From: JAFDVL01 sp964631865
GTDB taxonomy: Bacteria; Acidobacteriota; Blastocatellia; RBC074
Length of the DNA: 64,000 nucleotides
Direction of reading: 5' to 3'
NCBI GenBank assembly: GCA_964631865.1
Contig: CAZWAK010000013.1
Location: 12,802 to 76,801, forward strand
Part shown: one piece after another, positions 33,423-39,817 of the stretch
How positions within the stretch are numbered: the stretch's first letter is position 1
Layout of the letters: each line of letters opens with the position of its first letter
Notes under the pieces: generated by a model
The model's database searches: none
The model's input: the letters and a program-made list of their open reading frames with translations, nothing else
Told to the model about the DNA's origin: nothing
Program-made: the position numbers and the translations under genes

Positions 33423-33662
33423 TTACTTTACCGTTCCTTTCTTCGTACCTTTCTTCGTCGGCTTCGATTGTAATAGCGGCCTGCCACCCTTACCTGGCTG
33501 GTAATTCAATACGTCAGATGTGCGTAGAAACTTTTGCCCGGCGATCTCTACGGACGTCAGCTTTCCTCGACTAATCAAATTCATTATTGCCTGCACGCTA
33601 ACTTCGCGCAGTCTTGCTGCCTGCGCTGGCGTGATTAAATCGTTCGCTTCTACTTTGGCCAT
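33423..33662 (-). CDS. excisionase/MerR-like helix-turn-helix protein
   Basis: 79 residues from MAKVEAND at 33662. The core LITPAQAARLREVSVQAIMN, ISRGKLTSVEIAGQKFLRTSDV is the winged HTH of the excisionase family, followed by a basic tail. No ribosome site precedes the ATG. The predicted promoter (-35 at 33700-33695, -10 at 33677-33672 on the minus strand) would start the RNA only a few bases before it, so it may be leaderless. It probably controls both divergent promoters at 33671-33815 and is itself a candidate target of the downstream peptidase. Confidence 0.75.
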   Translation of the reverse strand: MAKVEANDLITPAQAARLREVSVQAIMNLISRGKLTSVEIAGQKFLRTSDVLNYQPGKGGRPLLQSKPTKKGTKKGTVK

Positions 33663-33670
33663 AGGGTAAC

Positions 33671-33815
33671 TATTCTCAATCAACCTGTGTAGCAAGTCAA
33701 TGCTTTATTTCGATAGGCACGCGCCTATCTATATTTTTTGCATATTTCGCAGCCTATTCGTGCTAGACAAATATTGAAATAATATGTTGACTTACTACAC
33801 AGGTTTTATTATTAT
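33671..33815. promoter_or_regulatory. divergent promoters with mirrored 19-bp operator
   Basis: TTGACTTACTACACAGGTT (33787-33805, plus) and TTGACTTGCTACACAGGTT (33700-33682, minus) differ at one base and face away from each other. Each contains a consensus -35 (TTGACT). The plus side has TATTAT 17 bp further (33810-33815). The minus side has GAGAAT at the same distance. Between them lies a perfect palindrome GATAGGC-ACGC-GCCTATC (33712-33729). This is the layout of a phage-type genetic switch. Confidence 0.65.
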
Positions 33816-33853
33816 CTCCCTTGTCACTGGATAACACTTCACCGGAGGCAATT

Positions 33854-34120
33854 ATGGTCGAAATCAACAAGAACAATATGCAAAACGCGATTGCCAAAGC
33901 CAGGAAGATTCATCCCTTCGTGATGGTTCTCGGCGACCGGCAATTCGCAATCGAAAGCAAATCCACGCTGGAAACCTATCAGATTCGTTTCTTTGTGAAC
34001 GGCACGAGGAAACTGGCAAGCTGCACTTGTCCGGCGGGTCGGCAAGGGATGGTTTGCTATCACGTGGCAGCCTGTGCTGCCGTCAACATTGGACTGCAAC
34101 GGCTCAAGCGAGCCGCATAA
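33854..34120 (+). CDS. SWIM zinc-finger miniprotein
   Basis: 88 residues from ATG 33854, with GGAGG 5 bases upstream and a near-consensus promoter at 33787-33815. The motif CTCPAGRQGMVCYHVAA is a CxC...CxH SWIM finger. The preceding 50 residues (IRFFVNGTRKLASCTC) form the strand usually packed against it. SWIM domains bind DNA or proteins in larger ATPases, transposases and ubiquitin ligases; a stand-alone one this small is unusual. It begins a short plus-strand unit with the next gene. Confidence 0.8.
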   Translation: MVEINKNNMQNAIAKARKIHPFVMVLGDRQFAIESKSTLETYQIRFFVNGTRKLASCTCPAGRQGMVCYHVAACAAVNIGLQRLKRAA

Positions 34121-34205
34121 GGCAAAGGGCTTGGCGAGTGTTAGAGGCACTTTCCAAGCCCGTCAACAACAAACGCCCGGACGGGCATTTTCATCGGAGG
34201 AAATT

Positions 34206-34574
34206 ATGACGGAATCCAAACAAAAAACCAACGCAGCAGCAGCCGACCTGGCAAATACATTGGCCGAAGCTGGAAAAGTCGAAGCCGAAAGAGCCGAAGC
34301 CGTGCGCCGCAATTGGCGTGACCTTGCTCATTGGCACTTTGGCCATCTCGACAAGGCGATGACGCAAGAAGAAATTCGCGCACGGCTGGAAGAGTGCCTG
34401 ATGGCGGTTGCGGACATTTCGGCGGTCGTTGCCAGAGTTGACATTGAGCAGGTTATTAGGGACGGCTACCCTTTCGCGCTCCATCGGATCGCCGCCGTAA
34501 CACAAGGGCTGGCGCTGAATGGTTACGCCTTGCTTGAGGAATTGGCTGAGCAGTCTCATTCGCACCTCGAATGA
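34206..34574 (+). CDS. small helical protein of unknown function
   Basis: 122 residues from MTESKQKT at 34206, preceded by GGAGG at 34197-34201. Entirely helical and charged (AEAGKVEAERAEAVRRNWRD), with a hydrophobic C-terminal half (AVARVD..VIRDGYPFALHRIAAV). No family recognised. It follows the SWIM gene by 85 bp and is followed by an intrinsic terminator, so both are probably on one transcript from 33810. Confidence 0.65.
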   Translation: MTESKQKTNAAAADLANTLAEAGKVEAERAEAVRRNWRDLAHWHFGHLDKAMTQEEIRARLEECLMAVADISAVVARVDIEQVIRDGYPFALHRIAAVTQGLALNGYALLEELAEQSHSHLE

Positions 34575-34600
34575 ACAGCCATTTCTACAACCTTATTGAA

Positions 34601-34639
34601 AAAGCACGGCCCGCGAGAGGATTCGCGGGCTTTTATTTT
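34601..34639 (+). terminator. intrinsic terminator
   Basis: GCCCGCGA (34609-34616) pairs with TCGCGGGC (34623-34630), followed by TTTTATTTTG. It ends the SWIM transcript 35 bp after the last stop. Confidence 0.85.
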
Positions 34640-34721
34640 GTCGGGCTTCCGGTTGCAGAAAGTCGCATTTTCCGTCTTTCTGCAAAATCTCGAAAAATAG
34701 ATTTGTGAACAACGCGCCGGT

Positions 34722-34952
34722 CTACTGGTCTACTGGGAGACCAGTGCCGTCATCATCGGGCGGAACAATGACACGTCCCTTCGGCAAGGCGTCGTATTCG
34801 GCCTGCGTCAAATATTGACGCCCGGTCTCTGTGAGAATGACACCGACGAATTCGGGATCATCCGATGGCAGGATGACGCGCGTTGGCGTGTGGGCGTTCG
34901 GATCGTGCTTCATTCGATCCTCAAGCCTTGCGATGCGTAATTTCTTGCTCAT
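34722..34952 (-). CDS. small protein with RLxRLE-type N-terminus (last gene of island operon)
   Basis: 76 residues from MSKKLRIARLEDRM; the start overlaps the previous stop as ATGA. The N-terminus matches two other small proteins of the operon. The remainder (TPTRVILPSDDPEFVGVIL, then GRVIVPPDDDGTG) is unlike known domains. Function unknown; translational coupling shows it is expressed with the operon. Confidence 0.7.
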   Translation of the reverse strand: MSKKLRIARLEDRMKHDPNAHTPTRVILPSDDPEFVGVILTETGRQYLTQAEYDALPKGRVIVPPDDDGTGLPVDQ

Positions 34953-35191
34953 AGTAAAGCCTCCAATTCTCGCAAGAGACATGGGTCGTCTCCGCGTATG
35001 ACGGATGCCAGTTGTTCATCCGTTAGCGTCTCAACCCGCTGATCCAACCTTGCGCGTTGTGCAGGCGTGAGCGTTGCGCGCAAGAAGTCTTCCAACTCCC
35101 TGTCGGGCACTTCCGAGAGATCGCCCCAATCAGGCACGTCGTGAGGCTTGAAATGTTTCTCAAGCCGGGTCAAACGTTGTCGAGTGCTCAT
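34949..35191 (-). CDS. small acidic protein with RLxRLE-type N-terminus
   Basis: 80 residues, starting MSTRQRLTRLEKHF. ATGA overlaps join it to the genes on both sides (35188-35191 and 34949-34952). A helical middle (DRELEDFLRATLTPAQRARL) is followed by an acidic end. No family recognised. Confidence 0.7.
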   Translation of the reverse strand: MSTRQRLTRLEKHFKPHDVPDWGDLSEVPDRELEDFLRATLTPAQRARLDQRVETLTDEQLASVIRGDDPCLLRELEALL

Positions 35192-35568
35192 TTATTCCTT
35201 GCCTCCAATGCGCTCAAGCGCGTTTCGATTTCAAGTGTTTCGTGCGACCGCAAGGCAAGCTCAATCAGCTTGGTTGCCGCAGCGATTTTGTTGGCAATGG
35301 TGGCCTCTTTGTCGGTCAGACATTTGCGCAATGTTTCAACGCCTTCCAGCATTGCCGATTTCAAAGTGCTCAGCCCGTCGCCAAACAAAAGATGCCGCGC
35401 TTCATCAAGCGCCGCTTTGAAGCCTGGCTCTTTGAGCCATTCATAGAGCGTCACCTTGCTCACCTTCGCCGCTTTTGCCGCGCCTTCAACAGTCGGCTCA
35501 GACAGCAGGCAAGCAAGCGCCCTTTGCTGCTTGAGCGAAAGCGTAAGATTCCGTTCGGTTTCGTTCAT
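35188..35568 (-). CDS. phBC6A51/terminase-small-subunit-like HTH protein
   Basis: 126 residues. The N-terminal segment LSLKQQRALACLLSEPTVEG, AAKAAKVSKVTLYEWLKEPG is the HTH found in terminase small subunits and phBC6A51-type phage proteins. Then FKAALDEARHLLFG and a long helical oligomerisation region (KIAAATKLIELALRSHETLE). Terminase small subunits recognise phage DNA for packaging. Without a large subunit here, it could redirect a helper phage's packaging, as terS does in satellites, or serve as a regulator. ATGA-coupled on both sides. Confidence 0.7.
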   Translation of the reverse strand: MNETERNLTLSLKQQRALACLLSEPTVEGAAKAAKVSKVTLYEWLKEPGFKAALDEARHLLFGDGLSTLKSAMLEGVETLRKCLTDKEATIANKIAAATKLIELALRSHETLEIETRLSALEARNK

Positions 35569-35795
35569 ACGGCCTCGTTGGTCAGACCGCCATAAGCTGC
35601 CTCGACTTTGCGCAGAAATTCGGGTTGCTGGTCAAAGGGAATTATCGGCAACCTGCATTGCGGACAGCCTTCCAGCGACTCACGCGCAAGCGCGCTGATG
35701 TCGTCTGGCCAATCCGGGCCGCTGGGGCAAAGGCAGACGTTCGATGTCTGCCCTGCTGCCCGTTCAAGTCGTGAAATACGATCCTTGATGCTCAA
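35565..35795 (-). CDS. small cysteine-containing protein with RLxRLE-type N-terminus
   Basis: 76 residues. It begins MSIKDRISRLERAAG, the third copy of this motif in the operon. CLCPSGPDW and GCPQCRLP supply four cysteines in two pairs and may bind zinc. It overlaps the HTH gene by ATGA (35565-35568). RBS of the AGGAGG type upstream (cacattgagcatc region preceded by gaggtc). Function unknown. Confidence 0.65.
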   Translation of the reverse strand: MSIKDRISRLERAAGQTSNVCLCPSGPDWPDDISALARESLEGCPQCRLPIIPFDQQPEFLRKVEAAYGGLTNEAV

Positions 35796-35809
35796 TGTGA
35801 CCTCCTTTT

Positions 35810-36130
35810 CTAGAAAAAATTCTTGATTTGCCGACGAATCTCTTCATGGACTTGACCGGACTCCCAGCGACGGCGCGCCTTCCATTGACTGGCCAAGTCC
35901 TCAATTTGTTTGTTCAGGACGGCTAGTTCTCCTTCCAACTCCCACACGCGGCCTTTCACGCGGTTGAGTTCGGCTGAGTTGCCGCGTTTGAATTGTGCCG
36001 CCGTGCGAAGCTTGGCGAGCGTGTCGCGTAGCGGGTTGAGTTCGGACTCGACCTGCTCGCGTCGGTCTGATTTTACGTCGAGCAATCCTTTTAGGGTTGC
36101 CGCGTCTGCCTGTGTCGTATTTGTTGACAT
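35810..36130 (-). CDS. small coiled-coil protein
   Basis: 106 residues from MSTNTTQAD at 36130, 6 bases after AGGAGG. Nearly all of it is an amphipathic helix with heptad-like spacing (KSDRREQVESELNPLRDTLA, WELEGELAVLNKQIEDLASQ). No catalytic residues. Probably structural or a binding partner within the island. Confidence 0.65.
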   Translation of the reverse strand: MSTNTTQADAATLKGLLDVKSDRREQVESELNPLRDTLAKLRTAAQFKRGNSAELNRVKGRVWELEGELAVLNKQIEDLASQWKARRRWESGQVHEEIRRQIKNFF

Positions 36131-36170
36131 TTGACCTCCTGGTCGTTGTGGCCTCACGAAAGAGGCCGGG

Positions 36171-36257
36171 TTATGGTTTTGGCCTTCTCGATGCGAGAAA
36201 GAGCCAGAGAATCGCGCAGGCGGCGAAAAGCCAGGTGTTGAAGTCGGAGAGCGTCAT
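36171..36257 (-). CDS. 28-residue membrane miniprotein
   Basis: MTLSDFNTWLFAACAILWLF then LASRRPKP: one hydrophobic helix with a basic C-terminal tail. Its ATG overlaps the stop of the zinc-ribbon gene (ATGA at 36254-36257), the same coupling used through this operon, which is the main reason to call it. Such single-helix proteins in phages and satellites are often holin-like or interference factors, but that is speculation. Confidence 0.5.
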   Translation of the reverse strand: MTLSDFNTWLFAACAILWLFLASRRPKP

Positions 36258-36538
36258 TGCGCCCCCCGGTAAAAGAAGCCGCTGCGGGCTTCCACGACTT
36301 GAGAATGACAGGCCGGGCAGGAAAAGTAACCGGCTTCGACGTGCTCCATTGGCGCGCCGCATTGCGCGCAAGGCTTCGGAGTGAGCAGGCGAAGCAATTC
36401 AGCCTTGTGCTGGCGAAGCAATGCCCGATGCTGTTCGGTTAGCACATCAACCGGTGCATCTACTTTTAATCTCTCACCTGTGACCGACAATCGGATGTCG
36501 GAAGCTGAGAGCATCTCCATCAATGCTGATGCGCTCAT
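36254..36538 (-). CDS. TubC-docking-like N-terminus fused to zinc ribbon
   Basis: 94 residues. The first 55 (MEMLSASDIRLSVTGERLKV, then LLRQHKAELLRLL) resemble the TubC N-terminal docking fold, often seen in plasmid and island proteins next to primases. The last 40 hold CAQCGAP and CPACHS, a zinc ribbon. ATGA overlap with the DUF3987 gene upstream. Probably works with that protein in element replication; this is inferred from context. Confidence 0.65.
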   Translation of the reverse strand: MSASALMEMLSASDIRLSVTGERLKVDAPVDVLTEQHRALLRQHKAELLRLLTPKPCAQCGAPMEHVEAGYFSCPACHSQVVEARSGFFYRGAQ

Positions 36539-38499
36539 ACCTCAAAGACCTCCCTTCGTGGTTGCACTTGTACGGGGAATGCGATAATCCGAAATTCGTT
36601 CTCCATCGTACCGTTCTCAGAATTCTCACAATTCTCAGAAATAGCCTGCTGTGATGAATTCTGAGAATTGTGAGAATTCTGAGAAGGATCATTGAGCGAT
36701 GGATTTACTTCATACACCTGACTTGGTTTGCGTCCGCGTTTTCCATCGTCACTACCTTTTTGTGGTCTGATGAAATTGTGTTCTTCGAGTAAATTGAGTG
36801 CAGGCTCAAGGTCAGAGACTTTTTTGAACCGCCCTTTATTGGCTTGGTGAGCATCGCGTTTAGTGAAGGTACGCGCGGCTGCTTTTTCGATCCAACGCAA
36901 TACATATTTCGCCTGTCCGATTTGTTCGTCCGCTCCCATTTCGGCATAGGCAGCCTTGGCGTGCGGAATCAGATATTCACCAATCTGAATGGCTCGCCTG
37001 ATGATGTCCGCACTCACGGATGTACTCTTTTCGCTTTCCGCCAAGCTCAGAATTCCCGCAATTCGCAAAATAGCGCCCGGTAGTTTGCCTGCCCAATCCG
37101 TCATCATCGCCAGATCGCCCGCCTCGGCTAATTTCGGCTCGATGGCCTCCTGAAAGGCGCAGAGGCAATCGTCAGCATCCACTGTCAGTTGCAAGATGCG
37201 CTCGGTTGGTTTTCCTTCTGAATCAAGAGCAGATTCGATGGCGGCTAAGGTTTTGATGCGTTGGCAATACTCGCGCCGCACCGACTCTTGCATTGGATTC
37301 GCGCGCGCCTTGCGGGTTCCCAGGCGGCTGGCAGGCAGGCTGAATAGGAAACGCCCAATCAATCCACGTCCGCGAAAGCTGGGCTTGTCTACCAGCCCGC
37401 GAATGACATCCGGTTGAACAGCAAGTCCAATTGTCAAAGCTGGTTTTTTGACGAACTCCGCACGATTGCGCCGATCCACACGTAAATCATCGCCCGCGTG
37501 TCCTTTGAGCAATACGGCAAAATTCGGCGCGCCGCTGCTGTAGCGTCCGGCCATAATGTCGAACAAATCGCCTTCGGGTGATAACACCGCCAGCCGTCCT
37601 TTTTGCTCATACAACATCGTGGCAATTGTTTCAGGCGTTGCGTCGTCGGCTAAGAGTTTCGGCATTGCCGGGATGGTTTTGGCTGCCAGCTTTTGGGCCA
37701 AATCAATGGCTTCCCGCTCCAGCTTCATTCGGTCATTTGCATTATCAGCCTTAGCCGCCTCGCGCTCTGCTTTATCGCGCCGCTGTTCCAGGATGCGGTA
37801 TTCACTCGCGGCCTCGGCAATGTTATCGCGCTTGGTTTCGATCAACGCGGCCTCGACTTCTTCCAGTGGCTTCAAGCATTCAGCGAACACTGCGGATTTC
37901 CGGTTGCCGGAGGGCAAAGCGGTCGCAGTGTAGAGATTCAAAGGCTCTTGCCAGCCCTGCCGCGCCTGAATGCGCACATTACCAGCCACCGCCGCCGCGC
38001 ATACCGACAGTGAGAGCATGGCAGCCAAATCAACAGGTGTTTGTGTTTCACTCGCCAAGCTTGTTACGAAGGCAGTCAACCAACCCGGCAAAGCGCCAAC
38101 AGGGAAGGCGGGTAGGTTGTATTCATTGAAGTATGCAGGGGCATCCCAGACGTCGGCTGCCAGTGTAGCGTTTGGCTCCGAAGCAGCCGACGCGCAAGCC
38201 TTAGGCTTCGGTTGTAAGACAGCGGGCGGGTCGGCTGTGTTGTACCGAGCAACGCGCACAGCCTCAACGGCTCTTTTCCATTGTTTGTTCGCTTCGCCGC
38301 GCGATAGGCCACGCCGCTCGCCGTCCGAGCGGATGGCATCACCGATGGCGTACAAATCGTCATCTGGTAGCGAGCCGTCATCAATTGATTGCTGATACAT
38401 CAACGCTAAGTCAGTCAATGCCGCAGCAAAATCATCGGCCTCTCGTAGATGAGCAACAAGTACCTCTTCGATTGGTTTTGCAGGTGTTGGAGGCTGCAT
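36535..38499 (-). CDS. DUF3987 family primase/helicase-like replication protein
   Basis: 654 residues from MQPPTPAKP at 38499, with AAGGAG upstream. Residues about 130-500 follow the DUF3987 pattern: FPVGALPGWLTAFVTSLA, a Walker-like LPSGNRKSAVF, LSPEGDLFDIMAGRY (Walker B-like), and FRGRGLIGRFLFSLP. A winged-helix-like segment is near the C-terminus (FTKRDAHQANKGRFKKVSDL). The Ser/Asn/Glu tail is encoded by a perfect hairpin. DUF3987 proteins stand where a primase or replicative helicase is expected in plasmids, ICEs and satellites. It heads an operon of eight coupled or closely spaced genes. Confidence 0.85.
   Translation of the reverse strand: MQPPTPAKPIEEVLVAHLREADDFAAALTDLALMYQQSIDDGSLPDDDLYAIGDAIRSDGERRGLSRGEANKQWKRAVEAVRVARYNTADPPAVLQPKPKACASAASEPNATLAADVWDAPAYFNEYNLPAFPVGALPGWLTAFVTSLASETQTPVDLAAMLSLSVCAAAVAGNVRIQARQGWQEPLNLYTATALPSGNRKSAVFAECLKPLEEVEAALIETKRDNIAEAASEYRILEQRRDKAEREAAKADNANDRMKLEREAIDLAQKLAAKTIPAMPKLLADDATPETIATMLYEQKGRLAVLSPEGDLFDIMAGRYSSGAPNFAVLLKGHAGDDLRVDRRNRAEFVKKPALTIGLAVQPDVIRGLVDKPSFRGRGLIGRFLFSLPASRLGTRKARANPMQESVRREYCQRIKTLAAIESALDSEGKPTERILQLTVDADDCLCAFQEAIEPKLAEAGDLAMMTDWAGKLPGAILRIAGILSLAESEKSTSVSADIIRRAIQIGEYLIPHAKAAYAEMGADEQIGQAKYVLRWIEKAAARTFTKRDAHQANKGRFKKVSDLEPALNLLEEHNFIRPQKGSDDGKRGRKPSQVYEVNPSLNDPSQNSHNSQNSSQQAISENCENSENGTMENEFRIIAFPVQVQPRREVFEV
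36614..36685. repeat. perfect 27-bp inverted repeat inside DUF3987 3' end
   Basis: Arm 1 at 36614-36640 starts TTCTCAGAATTCTCACAATT; arm 2 at 36659-36685 is its exact reverse complement. The loop is 18 bases. Read through, it encodes alternating Ser/Asn/Gln and Glu/Asn residues. The structure sits about 25 codons before the stop. Confidence 0.9.
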
Positions 38500-38618
38500 C
38501 GTTCGCTCCTTTTGGGAGAGCGAAACGCGGATGACAAATAATTGAGGCTGTGGCAAAATTACTTCGTCACAAAGTTCATAAGCCGCTACTCTGTTGCCAG
38601 CCAACGTTTCGCGGCTTT

Positions 38619-38837
38619 TTATTTTGTGATTGCGGCAACCGCAGGCACTGCACTCTCCCGAATCAATCGCTCAATTTCGGTTGTCGGGATCAACCGGCGC
38701 GCCCCTAATTTATTCGATTTGATTTTCCCGTCCTGAATCCACCGCCGAACAGTCCAAGGTGAAATTGACAACCGAATCGCGCACGATTCGATGCTCGTGA
38801 GCGATTCGGAATTAGATACTTGCGTGATGTTTGTCAT
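38619..38837 (-). CDS. AlpA/excisionase-type HTH protein
   Basis: 72 residues. TSIESCAIRLSISPWTVRRW, IQDGKIKSNKLGARRLIPT, EIERLIRES is the standard excisionase/MerR-like winged HTH. It is divergent from the integrase-side unit and 119 bp upstream of the DUF3987 start, so it may lead that operon. In islands and satellites AlpA-type proteins drive excision and gene activation; here it is the best candidate for the directionality factor of the integrase. Confidence 0.82.
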   Translation of the reverse strand: MTNITQVSNSESLTSIESCAIRLSISPWTVRRWIQDGKIKSNKLGARRLIPTTEIERLIRESAVPAVAAITK

Positions 38838-38880
38838 CTTCGGTCGCTCCTTTTGTGCAAAAAAACTATTGCTTGTGCTT

Positions 38881-38947
38881 CCTAGCTCGTGCTAGGCTTT
38901 CTAAGTGAAATTTAGCTTTTTTTCACCTAATTTTTCAACAAGCTAAA
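38881..38947. promoter_or_regulatory. candidate operators between excisionase and zinc-finger gene
   Basis: The divergent gap contains CCTAGC-TCGT-GCTAGG (38881-38896), GTGAAA...TTTCAC (38905-38926) and TTTAGCTT...AAGCTAAA (38911-38918 with 38940-38947). Three overlapping dyads in 67 bp suggest repressor or AlpA binding and control of both directions. Confidence 0.4.
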
Positions 38948-38958
38948 TCCCGCAAGTT

Positions 38959-39816
38959 ATGAAGGTAAACCAGAAACAAACATCACGCAAACTTGTTCCA
39001 GTGCCTGACCAGTTCAAGCGACTTCTGAAACTGGTTAATGAAATTCCGTTGGATTGGTCAATGGAAAAGATAAGGAGGGTCAGTGAGAAAATGGGAAATG
39101 ATCCGTTCTTCTTATTTGAGGAGTATATGCCCAAGCTTATTGGCCACTCAGAACCGTATCGCCTGATCTGGCAAGGCAAAAAAATTGAAGAGAAAGAAAA
39201 AAGCAAAGGCATGAGAGCTATGGAAATAGAGGTAAACCTTTTCTGCTCTCGAATCCCGGTAGAATGTTCATTGGAGGTGATTGACTTTATCGGGAATTTC
39301 GATAATAGCACCGTGCTTTCGTCATTTTTAGAGATTGAAAAGCCGATACCGGATGATTTTTACAGCGCGGTGGTCAATCGCTACGATTTTCTATTTAAGG
39401 CAAGAGAGATGTTAAGCCAAATCGCCGCATCTTCTGAAAAGTCAGAGCCGCTTCGCATTTCTATTCCGGAACCGCTTCATAAAGAAGCATTGACGCCGTT
39501 ATCACTTCATTCTGACAGCAATGGAAAGTTAGAGTTTCGTCCAACGCCAACTTTGCAATTCCTAATTGACTCTCTTCAGGGAGTTGAAGCCCGGCGCATT
39601 GGGGACTGCCCGATCTGTAGCAAAATCTTCTGGCGTGGGCGAACTGACCAGCGGGCTTGTTCCCCTGCTTGTAGTCACGCTCTGCGCAACCGCGAATATC
39701 GGGCCAAGTATCCCGAAGACATTAAGCAACGACGCATCAAAAAAGCAGAAGAGAAGGAAGCCGCTGCCAGGCTCGCATTAAGTAAGAAACCTGCCAAAAA
39801 ACGGAAAGGAAAATAG
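38959..39816 (+). CDS. zinc-finger protein of unknown function next to integrase
   Basis: 285 residues. The first 190 are mixed helical with no recognised domain. Near residue 215 there is a treble-clef-like finger, DCPICSKIFWRGRTDQRACS, PACSHALRNREY, similar to CGNR-type zinc fingers, followed by a long basic helix. It ends one base before the integrase start, so both are on one transcript. Position suggests an accessory recombination or regulatory factor. Confidence 0.65.
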   Translation: MKVNQKQTSRKLVPVPDQFKRLLKLVNEIPLDWSMEKIRRVSEKMGNDPFFLFEEYMPKLIGHSEPYRLIWQGKKIEEKEKSKGMRAMEIEVNLFCSRIPVECSLEVIDFIGNFDNSTVLSSFLEIEKPIPDDFYSAVVNRYDFLFKAREMLSQIAASSEKSEPLRISIPEPLHKEALTPLSLHSDSNGKLEFRPTPTLQFLIDSLQGVEARRIGDCPICSKIFWRGRTDQRACSPACSHALRNREYRAKYPEDIKQRRIKKAEEKEAAARLALSKKPAKKRKGK

Positions 39817-39817
39817 T

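Noticed and set aside
36258..36371. N-terminal extension of the 28-residue membrane peptide
   Set aside because: It would be wholly inside the zinc-ribbon gene in another frame; the ATGA junction gives a better start.
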